Shown piece by piece: positions 36,718 through 47,321 of a stretch of 64,000 nucleotides of DNA; position 1 is the first letter of the stretch, and each line of letters begins with the position of its first letter. The notes below the pieces were generated by a model. It did no database searches. It saw only the letters and a program-made list of their open reading frames with translations, and had not been told where the DNA came from. The stretch is taken from NCBI GenBank assembly GCA_963693365.1, contig CAVNZM010000001.1, forward strand, positions 310,001-374,000, in the 5' to 3' direction. The DNA is from Amoebidium appalachense (Eukaryota > Ichthyosporea). A program made the translations under genes and the position numbers.

Positions 36718-39700
36718 ATGACTGACAAACCGTCGTATATCAACCTTCCAATATGGAATCCGTCCGAGAAACGAGACGAGAAACGTCTTAATTATTTCGA
36801 GTGGGAGCCACTCATTCACCGGTTCATTAGAACCACCATTGCCGAGAAATTCGTTGACGCTATCAAGAGGCCACAGTGGGTTGACGGCGCTGAAGCCAAC
36901 CAGTGGCTAGGCTACACCACCAAGGACTCCTACAAGAAAGCTTCCGACGTCCTCGACCAGATCCTCAACCAGTCCGTCCACCCGACCGAGCTCTACGACT
37001 CCGGCCGGATGCAAGACGGTGTCCACGGTGGTGAAGTCTTCCACAACCTACGTATGGCGTATGTAGCAGAGAAGGAGGCCCGAGTCACCCAGATTCAAGT
37101 CACCTTCGAGGAGCTTGAACTACGAGACTACCCCAACGTCACAGCATACCTCACCCGTCTCCAACGTCTGGCTACGACACTTGCCTGCCTCGACGAACCC
37201 GTCCAGCACAAGGATGTCGTACGTAAGTTCTTCCTCCACATCCGGAAGAACACAGCCCTGGTCTGCCCCGACATTGAACGTCTCTGCTCCGACTACTGGA
37301 TGAACAACAAGGCCTACCCGTCCTTCAACATGCTCATCAGTGACATCCGAGGAGCTGAAATCCGTGCCGGCCTCATCGACGCAGGCACAGGTGCAACCGT
37401 CAACAACCGTCCCCTCCGTGCACTCCAGAGCAGAGTGCTTCCCCCCGGTGACCTCCGTAACCGTATTCCTCGACGTGAGCATACACCTCACCGTTCCCCG
37501 TCCCGTTCCCGTGATCCTCGTCCTACCTCCAAGTCACCCGGCCCCCGTTCAACTTCCCCTTACCATCGTGGTAACAGGGACAACCGTAACCGACAGCACA
37601 ACACCAACAGTGTGAAGTGTTCCTACTGCCATGAGCCCCACCACATCACAACATGCCCGGAGCCTGGCTGCACAGTTGCTCGTCGTGCCAAGCAGGAGAA
37701 AGGTGACAAGAGTGTGAAATTTGCACTCCTCTCCTCCACCGGCACACCTGACAGTAACGACCCCGTCTGGGACAGTGCTTGTAATGCACACATCTGCCCC
37801 ATCAAGGAGTATTTCTCCTCCCTTACCCCGTGTCCTCCCACCCCCATTCACGGCCTCGGCACAGTCAATGCCAAACAACGTGGCATCATCAACATGACAC
37901 TGCACTACAACGGCCACCCAACACCGTGCAGCATCAATGCTTACTACGTACCCGAGGCACCGTCTTTCCTCGTGTCTACCTCCATGGCATCAGCTGCCGG
38001 CCTCCTAGGTCATTGTGACGATACAGACAACCACCCGTCGTTCCTCTACAGCCGTAATGGTGACATTATTACAGATCTCACCCCCCTCGACGGTCTCTAC
38101 TACATCACTGACTATGTGATTGAGACTCCTAAACACCCGGGGGTCCAAGCCTACACAGCAAGGACTCACCCACCCGACGACCTCACCCTTTGGCACAACC
38201 GTCTCGGCCACCGTGCCCTCTCCACCGTCACCAGGATGGCCAAGGATGAGCTTGTCATCGGCATGCCCCCCTCCCTCAAGTCACCCGACAACAGTGACTG
38301 CTTCGGCTGCATGTCTGGCAAGACCACCAAGGCCCCCTTTCCCGGCACCCGTTCCAAGTTCACCATTCCCGGTGCTAAGTGGCACCTGGACTTCTTCGAA
38401 GCTCCCTGTGCTTCCTACGGAGGCTACAAGGTTGCTCTGGTGTGTGTTTGTGATGCCACCGGTTACACCACCGTGTTCCCCCTTTACAACCGTGGTGAAA
38501 CCCTAAGCCACATTCAGTCTCTCGTTGAAACCATCGAACGTCAGACACCTGAGATCGTCACCCATCTTCGGTTTGACTCCGGCTCTGAGTTCACCTCCAA
38601 GGACACCGAGGCCTACTGCAAGCAGAAAGGCATCATCATGGAGTTTGCCCCCGTCGACACACCACAACACAATGGTGTTGTTGAACGGAAGATGAGAGAA
38701 CTGCAAGAGACAGTCCGTTGCTTCCTCCATGCCGACAAGGACCAACCTCTCTCTCCCAAGTTGTGGGTTGCTGCTCTCAAGCATACAAGCTACATCATCA
38801 ACGTCACACCGTCATCTGCTGCCAACGGCAACACTCCCTTCGAGGCCTTCCACGGCTTCAAACCCGACGTCTCCCAGCTCCACGTGTTCGGCTCCCCTGC
38901 CTATGTCCATGTTCCCCGGTCAAAGAGGAACAAGCTGGCATCAACCGTCAGAGTCGGCACCTACGTCGGCTGGGACCTACCCTCCAAGGCACACAAGATC
39001 CTCGACCTTGCCAGCAACCAAATCAAGATCTGCCGTGATGTGATCTTCGACGAGTCGAAATTCACGGGCAGCACCAATCAGGTCTCCGTTCCCCCCAAAC
39101 CCGATCTGCCGACATTGGACCCCCCTCCGACGACGACGATGAAACTCCGTCTGTGGTCATCTCCCAACCGTCCTGGCACAACCAACCAGCCCCGGTTGAA
39201 CCCGTGCCTCCCCCGAGCCCCCCCCCCCCACTGGCCAACAACCCTTGCTGCCGGCCCCCCCCGTTGCTGTGCATCAACCCGGCTACATGACTCCGGTTCG
39301 TCCTGGGTCCCCCACCTTCCACTCGGCCACGAGCAGCCCTGTGGACACCAATGCCCCCCTCACCACCGGTCCTATTCCTGGCTTCCATGCCCCTATCCCG
39401 GCCTCCACCACCTACCCGGCCACCACCCCCCTCAAGGACCCCCCCAAGCCCAACCTTCGTCGGTCTACACGTCTCACCAAGACTCCAACGGCACTGGTCA
39501 GCATCGTAGCACCGACCATCAACATTGACCAGCTCCCCAAGGGCATTCAAAAGCTTTGCAACGGTCCCAACGGTGATGCCGTCATAGCTGCCCTCACCTC
39601 CGAGTACCAAGCCTTCATCACCAAGGATGTCTTCACCATTGTTGATCCCCCCCCTGGTGCCAACATCATCAAGTTCAAGTGGATTGTGACTGAGAAAGTC

Positions 39701-41083
39701 CTCAACTCAGCCGGTGACACCAAGATCAAAGCTCGTGGTGTTGCAAAGGGCTTCACTCAAGTCTACGGTGTTGACTACGGTGACACCTCTTCCCCCGTGG
39801 TGATGTCCTCCTCCGTCCGTGCCCTCCTTGCCATCGGTGTGGACGGCAACCATGAGATTCATCAACTCGACGTCTCAACTGCCTTCCTCAACAGTCCTCT
39901 TCAAGAAGACATCTACATTGAGCCACCACCTGGCTTCATCACCCCCGGCAACGAACACAAGGTCTGGAAACTTAAGAAGGCACTCTACGGGCTCAAGCAA
40001 GCATCACTGGCCTGGTATGAGTACTTCGACAAGGTCCTCCTTGCTCACGGTCTCGAACGTCTCCGTTCAGATCCATGTGTCTACATCAAGACCTTCCCCA
40101 ACGGTGACATCATCCTCACTGGCAACTATGTGGACGACGTCATCATCATCTGCACGGCCAACTCCTCCCACACCAAGGATCTAGTAGACCACATCATGAA
40201 GTCAGCTCTCTGCAAGGTTGACCTTCCCGACATCTTCCTTGGCACCCAGCTCATCCACACCCCCGGTCACCTCAAGCTGCTTCAGCAATCCTACATCAAC
40301 GACATCGTCAGAGACTTCAACCTCAACGATGCTCACCCCAAGGCTACTCCCATTCCCGTCGGCACCGTCATCACCATCAACGAGAACGACTCACCACCCA
40401 TCAAGGTTCCCTACCGTGAACTACTCGGCCGTCTTTTGTGGGTTGCTCGTTGTTCCCGGCCCGACATCTCCTTTGCCATCGGCTACCTCGGTAGATTCAG
40501 TGCCAACCCCACCAAACTTGCATGGGAATGTCTACTCCGTGTAGTTCGGTACCTCATCGGCACTTCCAACCTCGGCCTTCACTACGACAAGTCTGCTTCC
40601 GACGACAACACCCCCTTGCTGGAGTGTTATTCTGATGCTGACTTTGCCAACTGCCCCAACACCCGTCGTTCAACCACCGGATACGTCATCTTCTTCAAGG
40701 GCATACCCATCACATGGTATTCGAAGCTGCAGTCCATCACGGCAACATCCACCACCGAGGCTGAGCTTCTGGCCATCAATGCTGCTGTTCAAAACGTCAT
40801 CTGGCACCGTGATCTCCTCCGTGAACTCGGCTACCCGATGACCGACCCCACCCCCGTCTACTGTGACAACCAGTCCACCATTGCCCTCCTGCACACCAAC
40901 AGCATCAAGCACCGGACCAAACACATTGCAGTCCGTTACCACAACACGAAGGACTACATCAAGAGTGGGGATGTGGTCGTCACCTACGTGTCCAGCAAAG
41001 ACAACGTGGCTGACATCTTCACCAAGCCCCTGCCCGGGCCCTCCCACGAGCAACACCGTGATTCACTCAGTCTTCGTGACTGA
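36718..41083 (+). pseudogene. Copia gag-pol, reading frame split at two C-runs
   Basis: The ATG at 36718 opens Gag. A zinc knuckle near residue 300 (CSYCHEPHHITTC) is close to CCHC, with one residue fewer. Then come a DSA-type protease active site (WDSACNAHICP, about 351), a GAG-pre-integrase domain with WHNRLGHRAL and paired Cys, and integrase with catalytic residues in WHLDFFEA, RFDSGSEF and NGVVERKMREL. Reverse transcriptase shows KARGVAKGFTQ, LDVSTAFLN, YGLKQASLAWY and the YVDDV active site (about 40128). RNase H shows SDADFA, TEAELLA and YCDNQSTI. The frame changes at a 6-C run (39120-39125) and again at a 12-C run (39218-39229), each equivalent to loss of one base. The frame between them encodes an acidic SDDDDETPSVV stretch typical of the integrase-RT linker. 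Stop TGA is at 41081-41083. Confidence 0.93.
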
Positions 41084-41617
41084 GTGTGCCCCCCCCCCCC
41101 CCCCCCCCCCCCCCTCCCCCCCCCCCCCCCCCCGGTTCATCTACAGTGGTCTTCAAGTAGGTTGGGGCCCTGGCCAGTGGTCTACACATCACCGTGTAGA
41201 GACACCTCCCAACGAAAGTCTACTGCTGTCTTCATCGATCTTCAGTGTGTGCATCTTCAGTGGGGATTTCTTCTCCACCATCCGTCGTTTATTTATATAC
41301 CACCATATATATAATGTATTTATCATTAGCCACCAACACGTCACACATACACTAGTTGTTTCTTCTATATATATTTATATATCACGTCATTGGCTACCGT
41401 CATCTTCCGAGTCTTCAGAGGCAACCGTCGTTGTGTGCTTCTTCCGTTTTGGTTTTCTTCCCCGGCTTGCACCTTCAAGTCTTCTCCATTGTCTTCTCGA
41501 GTGGGGAAACTTGACTGTGACTTCACGGCACCTACTTCTACATGTGTGAAAGTCTTAACATCAACAGTCACATCAACAAACTTCACGAGAACCCAACTTC
41601 CAACCCTTGAGTGGGGA
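41084..41617 (+). other. Copia 3' untranslated region with poly-C and polypurine tract
   Basis: A C-run of about 50 bp (41088-41133, one T interruption) follows the stop codon directly. About 480 bp of unique sequence comes next, ending in the purine tract GAGTGGGGA (41609-41617), the likely plus-strand primer. Confidence 0.7.
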
Positions 41618-42325
41618 TGTCATCTTCACTTAATTCTCAGCAAGACTTAGAAGTTGAGTTTGGTATTTATTTATTAGTTGTTGTAGTTTGTTTCCTTTTC
41701 CTTTCTTCATTTCTTTCTTTCTTTTCCGTTTCCGTGTACACGACATCTTAGATCTGTGTACGTATCGACATACTTCGCTCGCGCACACGTATTGTCGTTT
41801 GCGTCAAAATCTATATATGTCATCCAATCATATCTCGTTTGTATTTTCCCAAATATAGTAACTTACATTCCTTTCTCATTCCTTTCCCACGACGTAGCAT
41901 TGTGCTATGTTCTTCAACTATTAGGAAAAATTATATTTAGACGTGTTATGATAAGAACATGTATAAATATATGTTATGAATTAATAGTTACATAAGTGGT
42001 TTCATTTTATTAAATGTTTCCGTGTTTTTATTAGAAGTTTCTTTCATTAGAGGATTGAGTTTTATATTCTAAATGTCGACAGACATTTTATTCGATATAT
42101 TTTACACTCATAGTTTTCATTCTTTTGATTGGTTTATCGTTTCACATTCCCAAGTATAAAAGGGACCTCATCTTGAAATAAATCATAAGCAGTCGTATTC
42201 ACTTCCTATGGTTCCAGAAATCGTTCCTCCTCTCCGGTTGTGTTTTTCCCGTGTGTCTTTGTGTTGTGTTTTACATAACACCCATCTGTGCTCTCTGCTT
42301 CTCCGTTTACCCACACAAAATAACA
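41618..42325 (+). repeat. Right LTR of copia element
   Basis: 708 bp, identical in length to the left LTR, with two visible mismatches. It is followed by CCACA at 42326-42330 and then the interrupted transposase frame. Confidence 0.97.
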
Positions 42326-43044
42326 CCACATGGCCTTCCTGTTTAACAAAGGTGAAAAGACAACACGAAAAACGTTTTGGCGGGGCTTGTATTTGCTTAA
42401 ATGCATGTTCGAACAAACACCCTCTTTTGGATATACTACAAAACGGTGCATTTACTGCAGCCGCCGTAACTGCAAACGCCCTGCCTTGTTTCAAGCAAAA
42501 CTATCCCCATGTCGCTATGATTTTGGACTGCACGGAATTCTTTATTCATGTGGCTAGTAACACTGAGCTCCAAAAGCTTACATACTCCAGATATAAAGGA
42601 CACAACACTGTAAAAGTTTTAGTTGCCATGCTTCCCTCTGGTGAAATATTCTATGTATCATCGTGTTATCCAGGTAGAATAAGTGACCGTCTTATTACTG
42701 ATGTGTCGGGCATAATAAAAAAATGCTGGCCTGGTGCACAGGTTATGGCAGACAAGGGTTTCCTCATAGAAGATCTGCTCAAACAAGCAAATATGCACCT
42801 TGTTATCCCTCCCTTCCTTGCAAAGGGAACAATCTTCTCACAGGAGGAGCTGGCCTCCACCCGTGATATTGCCGCTGTGCGGATTCATATTGAGCGGGCT
42901 ATTGGGCGGGCGAAGGAGAACAAGATCCTCACGGATACTGTTCCCATCACCATGGTGCCCAATCACTCCCAGGTTGTCCGAGTTTGCTTTGGGCTTACAC
43001 GCTTCCAAGGCAAACTCGTGCACTGGGAGGAAGAAGCCCCATAA

Positions 43045-43685
43045 TAAAGCTAATTGTTTTTGTCCCCTCCAGCCCCCCCCCCCCCCCCTCCCCCCCTTGC
43101 CCCTCCCCCCTTCAGTTACCCAGTCCCCGTGAAAAAATATACGTATATATAAAAATACCAACATAAACAAAAGGTGTGTGTTTATGTTTTTCACTGAAAC
43201 GGGGGGAAAGGGGGGGGGGGGAGGGGGGGGGGGAGGAGGCGGAGAGGGGGAAGGGGAAAGGAAGCCTGTAGAAAAACACGAGCCCGACAGAGAGGGAAGA
43301 AAACGAAACCTTCCTGTCTCCCCCCCCCCCCCCCCCCTTCCCCCCCCCAGGGCTCTCCTCCCGCCTATTCTTCCCACACACAACCACTACACATTCCTGG
43401 TTGCGCACGCACGCACGCAAGCAAGCACGCAAGCACGGCACGCACGCACGCACGCACAGACGCAAGACCTTGTCACCAGTCCTCAGTAGTTGTGGTAACA
43501 GTAGACCTTCATTCGTTACAGCACATGGCATACATAACCTAGTGCACAGCACTGCCTAGTTACAATTTTCATTACATTTATACAGAACACAAACACCATT
43601 ATTATCCTTAACCGGTTATGGTTACCATATAGCAGTACTACTAGCGTTACTAATTTATAAAAGAGATTTATCACTTTACATCGAT
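43045..43685. other. Region between convergent transposon genes
   Basis: C-runs 43073-43096 and 43321-43348, G-rich 43201-43256 and a GCAC tetranucleotide patch 43406-43456. No coding sequence recognised. It separates the 3' ends of the two transposon genes. Confidence 0.6.
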
Positions 43686-44832
43686 CTACCTTTTCTTTCG
43701 AGCGAGTACAGATGCCTTTGCGGCCCGGGCCTCTCTGGCATACACATCATTTATAGTATCTATTAATTTCATCAACGATTTAACATTATCTGCATTCACG
43801 GCCACATATTAGCATTCAGCAATGGATTCTTCCGCAAGAAAATATGATTCATATGACACCCTACTTCCTTCCTCTTAAACTTGCCCCTATCTTTTTGCCC
43901 AGACCCCCCTCCACTCTGGCCATCACCGTCAAGATCCATTTCACCCTCATCCCCACCCCCGTTCCGTTCCCTGCCATCACCTACCCCACCACCTTCCCCA
44001 ACCTTTCCTTTTCTTGTAGGCATGTGAGGCTCCCTTCTTTGAAAAATATACTGCTCGATGGGTTTTATTATATCTTTCGACATCTGCCCCGATGGAACTC
44101 CCCACCGTTTTTGTTGGCTAGTGCTTGCAAACAAGTGTGGTTCATCCCCGGGGACCCGACCAGAGAGCCTCACAATATCGGCGTTTGTGTGTATGAGTGC
44201 AGCTTGGTGTGTGCATGCAATGCGAGCCTGTGGACACTGACACCAACCATCTATCACCTTCTTCACCACGTTGTTCTCCTCCTCCAGCTCCAAATGCAGA
44301 TAGGCGACATAGAAGTCCGTGGCCATGGAACGGGGCACTAAGCCTCGCAGAAGTACCTTGCGGCCGTCCTTGCAGTTGGAGACCGCCAGGTACTCACTGC
44401 ACGACATTGCCCGCCGCCAACTGCGAACAAAATTCTTGAGGGGGAAGTGCTGCATGATTACCTGCACATGTGTATATAGGTGTCCGCGCAAGCACGTGTG
44501 TAGTGTGGATATTCACAGTGTGTGTAGGGAGAAAGCTCGGGAAAGGGGACGAAGGGGGGGGGGGGGGGGGGGGGGGGCATGTCAGTCTTTATGTATTCCC
44601 AATACCCCCTCCCCCTTCTCCCCACCCCCCTCCAACTCCCATTCACCCCCCCCCTTCCCCTCTCCTTCCTCCCTTCCACGGGTCCATAGTCCTCCATCCC
44701 TCGGCCTTCATCTCTTCTGTACCCCTTTTCCCCTTTACCCAAGAATCCCAGCCCCCTCTCCTTCCGAACTGCACTGACATATCTATCTCCTTGCCCTCTG
44801 CCCCCCCCTCCCCCCCCCCCCCCCCCCCTTCC

Positions 44833-44867
<35 letters not shown>

Positions 44868-45376
44868 AGAAACCATCACTCTTATCTACACCCTCCCCCC
44901 CCCCTCCACTCCCCTCTTCGTTTTCTTTTCTACCTCTCTCCCCTTCGAGCTTCTTTCCCACACACCTTCCTACCTTCACTCTCCCATCTTTATCCCCCCC
45001 CCCCCCCTCCTTTTCCGAGCTTCACTCCCTTAACTACTCCCCTTCTCCCCCCAACCTTCCACCGGGGCTTCTTCTCCCCCCCCCCCCCCCCCCCCCCCCC
45101 CACCCCCCCACCCCCCGGGCTTTACCATCATATGTCTGTGTGGAACCATACCCTACCTCATCTGCTCATCAAAGACAAAAACAGGCACAGGGGTAGCTCC
45201 CAGTCCATGTTGCCAGAAGTGTATTTCTTTTTTGAACTTTTCGGTTATCTTTTCCACTATTGCTTTTGGTAACACTATTGTGTGTGGGCTGTCAGATGTG
45301 TGCAATAACATAGCTAGTTCATGGCTTTCCTTCGACTTTGCAGGTACACTACTAAGGGCCTTGTGAAGAATAGCAC
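43686..45376 (-). pseudogene. SWIM-type zinc-finger protein, second gene of the DNA transposon, degraded
   Basis: The main open segment (44461-43797, after acceptor GTGCAG) contains GWCQCPQARIACTHQAAL, an exact CxC-x6-CxH SWIM finger, and downstream a conserved-looking RWGVPSGQMSKDIIKPIEQY block, then a Gly/Asp/Lys-rich linker. An upstream exon-like segment at 45376-45157 encodes LLHTSDSPHTIVLPKAI and EKFKKEIHFWQHGLGATPV and ends at ATGAG|GTAGGG. Its phase does not match the next segment, so an exon is missing or the frame is broken. The C-terminal tail (NADNVKSLMKLIDTINDVYA to RKKR, stop 43688-43686) lies in a different frame, after an in-frame TAA. SWIM fingers bind DNA or protein, and SWIM proteins accompany several eukaryotic transposases. 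This gene sits inside the same inverted repeats as the THAP transposase and runs toward it. Confidence 0.65.
44558..45118 (+). repeat. C-rich and poly-C tracts
   Basis: G-run 44558-44577, then C-rich sequence with pure C-runs at 44811-44828, 44838-44866 and 45076-45101. It lies between the two coding segments of the SWIM gene. Confidence 0.95.
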
Positions 45377-45570
45377 TAGCTAATCAATGCCCACCCGCTT
45401 GTCACAAACTAGAGAGCTCGGCAAAAGTGCACCCCTTTTTCTTTTTCTCCGTCAGGCCAACCACTGGTAAAAGATTATCAAACCCCATTTTTTACGTTTA
45501 CTTTTCGTGTGCTTGTTTTGTTTTCGTGGCCTTTTCGTTTTCGTGGATCGATATGCGAACGCACATTTTG

Positions 45571-45629
45571 GACCCTTGCCCTCCTTCTCGGAGCGATCGC
45601 CGCTGTGACGTCATTGTTACTGAACCCCT
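45571..45629 (-). repeat. Right terminal inverted repeat of DNA transposon
   Basis: The reverse complement shows AGGGGT..AATGACGTCAC and then GAGAAGGAGGGCAAG, as at the left end. The flanking AT at 45630-45631 matches 34859-34860. Confidence 0.8.
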
Positions 45630-45631
45630 AT

Positions 45632-46395
45632 TGCAGTGTAATGCCCGGCGCGGATCGACCGGATCCCGCGGACGCTGCAATACGTACACCCACGTTAGGA
45701 CGTCCCCCGCGCGCGGTGTGGCGGTACTACGAGAGGACGGCGTGAGCGCGACAGCATGCGGCACATGTACGTATTGACCCATGGCCGGCATATGCCGCTA
45801 AAAAAAAAATAGTTGCATTGAATTCTCGCACCAATCAGAACAAGACAAGCTGTTGCGCAATTTATACGCTTATAGGTGAAAAGTGCATACCCAATATGTA
45901 CACAATGAACAACTATGCATATGGTATTGATGTTTTATGTGATCGTGTTCCTATTTCAATAGTTGAGTTTCTATTACAGGCATCAAAACCGATGCCCCCG
46001 TTGAACTATTGCAGTATTTCGGAGCATATCAATAAAGTCATTATAATATATATATATATATATTTCGGAGGTTAGTAAGTTCTTTCTCTTGACTGGGATT
46101 TATTGATCAGTTGATTGATTGCGCACAGGGGTGTGGGGGGACTATTTTGAACGGTTGCAATACGCTTATCCATTGGCGTAAAAAAATGCTAGTCATTGCC
46201 ACGATTGGTTTCTTGAATACCGATAGACGATTGGGTGAATAGATTTCAATAGAATCTTGCATATTTCTGATACGTTACAGCAATGTACATACAGATATAC
46301 ATAGGCTCTGAGGTTCATAAAACACGTTTCCGACGACTTAGATACGTGAATGTAGCCTAGGGTATCATCATGCAAATTTCATTGAATTCAAAATG
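45632..46395. other. AT-rich sequence between two transposons
   Basis: Includes (TA)n at 46050-46065 and an unrecognised open frame at 45818-46075. No support for a gene. Confidence 0.5.
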
Positions 46396-47321
46396 CATTT
46401 TAATTTGGGACGCATGTTGCATAAGATGACGCATGCGAGTGATGCCTGTCGACCAGTACCATGTGGGGGCCTGGGTCGGGTTGGTTCTTCAGAATTTTGA
46501 CCAGAGCAATAGCAATTTGGTCGAAAAAATGGTACAGGCTTCGATTGTCGCTTTCTTGACTTGCGCGCCTTTGAGAATCACGATGACACCGAGAAGTTCA
46601 CCTGCAACATTGCCAGATGGAATGATGGTGACGTTTTCTTTACCGTTTCCGATGATGCGACGTCGGACTGGTCTGCTGCCCTTTTTAGCACCGGCTAGTC
46701 TGGGAACGTAGCGGATTCTCTGTGGGGTTTCGTCCAGGTTGAGGACTTGGCGGGCAAGGAATCGACCGCCAAAAAAGGTTACCATCACGTTGCGGACGAT
46801 GTCAAAGTAGTGACGAATGATGCTTGGTGTTGTTGCTGCATCGTGCCGGTCATCAGCTAGCAAAGGCACCCTCAAAGTGAAGTCTGGGTGTCGTTTTTTG
46901 AAAGCATTCCAGAACCCATCAGATGGTCTGTCGTTCTTAAAGGGTACCTCGTGTTCTTTTGCAGTTTCTACTAGTTTCTGTTTGATTTCGAATTCACGAA
47001 CAGATGCGGATAGATTCGCATCCTGCTTCTCAAAGATCCACTCTATCACACCTCTCTCTTGTTCATAAGTGAGTGCTGATGATGACCTTCCGGCCCCGTA
47101 CGCGTGCCTACTAACTTTGCCCTTAAGGTGATTCTCAATGGTGGTGCGTGCTACCCCAAAAACTTCAACTGCTTTCCTTAAAAATAAATATTATGCTTCA
47201 CGTGCTCTAGCTCTGCAGCTAAATTACATCTCTCTTCATGTGTCTTATTTTTGTGTTCTAGAAACGCTGCCTCTATCTCCTCTGCTGTGGGCTTGCGCCT
47301 TTTCTGCCCTTGTGCACTCAT
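46396..47321 (-). pseudogene. Pogo/Tigger-like (CENP-B type) transposase relic
   Basis: From ATG 47321 a basic N-terminus (SAQGQKRRKPTAEEIEAAFL) leads to a psq-type helix-turn-helix (AVEVFGVARTTIENHLKG) after a frame change near 47180. Next is a CENP-B-like HTH segment (GFWNAFKKRHPDFTLR), then the first catalytic Asp in LNLDETPQRIRYVP with GNGKENVTIIPSGNVAGE. A second frame change near 46510 is needed to reach HMVLVDRHHSHAS, the second-Asp block. The frame then ends at a TAA near 46396, without the third acidic block. At least two frameshifts and a truncated 3' end make it a fossil. The superfamily (Tc1/mariner-pogo) is clear from the HTH plus DDE order; the exact family is not. Confidence 0.72.

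Larger units (their letters stand above)
35934..42325 (+). mobile_element. Ty1/copia LTR retrotransposon, 6.4 kb, nested in transposase gene
   Basis: Two 708-bp LTRs (TG...CA) flank one gag-pol region, with CCACA on both sides. Between the left LTR and the ATG lie 76 bp containing the presumed primer binding site, beginning GGTTTACGGCCCC; this is not the common initiator-Met type. A purine-rich tract GAGTGGGGA precedes the right LTR. The domain order protease, integrase, reverse transcriptase, RNase H defines copia. The near identity of the LTRs points to a recent insertion. Confidence 0.97.
35120..43044 (+). pseudogene. THAP zinc-finger / DDE_Tnp_4 transposase, disrupted
   Basis: The ATG at 35120 opens a THAP-type C2CH finger: Cys5-x4-Cys10, Trp34, then Cys54-x2-His57-Phe58, and an AIPY block like the family's AVPT box. 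An in-frame TAA at 35369-35371 interrupts it. The same frame continues as a basic, Glu-rich coiled coil (NKQIGTLNMVVGKRNKQIS) and a helical region FENAILLVLVRLRHNFPFHH. There a copia element is inserted at 35934-42325. Beyond the right LTR the host frame resumes in phase (MAFLFNKGEKTTRKTFWRGL) but shifts to another frame around 42410-42450. The catalytic part then reads ILDCTEFFIH (first Asp), YKGHNTVKVLVA, VMADKGFLIEDLL (second Asp) and RIHIERAIGRAKE (Glu), ending at TAA 43042-43044. The DDE triad is intact in sequence, but the gene cannot make one protein. Confidence 0.85.
34861..45629 (+). mobile_element. Two-gene DNA transposon (THAP-DDE transposase plus SWIM gene), ISL2EU/Harbinger-like, with nested copia element
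   Basis: The left end reads AGGGGTCCGGTCTTAATGAC and continues GTCAC. The right end, reverse-complemented from 45629, reads AGGGGTTCAGTAACAATGAC and continues GTCAC. These match at about 20 of 25 positions, and both carry GAGAAGGAGGGCAAG a little further in (34891-34905 on the left). Both ends are flanked by AT (34859-34860 and 45630-45631), a plausible 2-bp target duplication. Without the 6.4-kb retroelement and its duplicated site the element is about 4.4 kb. It holds a THAP plus DDE_Tnp_4 transposase gene (+) and a convergent SWIM zinc-finger gene (-). From family knowledge, an AT duplication with a THAP-fused DDE transposase fits the ISL2EU branch of the IS5/PIF-Harbinger group. That subfamily name is an inference. 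Both genes are broken, so this copy is not autonomous. Confidence 0.8.

Noticed and set aside
41084-41549. Extra open frame after the copia stop codon
   Set aside because: It begins in a poly-C run and has no family features. It is the 3' untranslated region.
45427-45791. Open frames near the right end of the DNA transposon
   Set aside because: They overlap the terminal inverted repeat, show no domain and have skewed composition.
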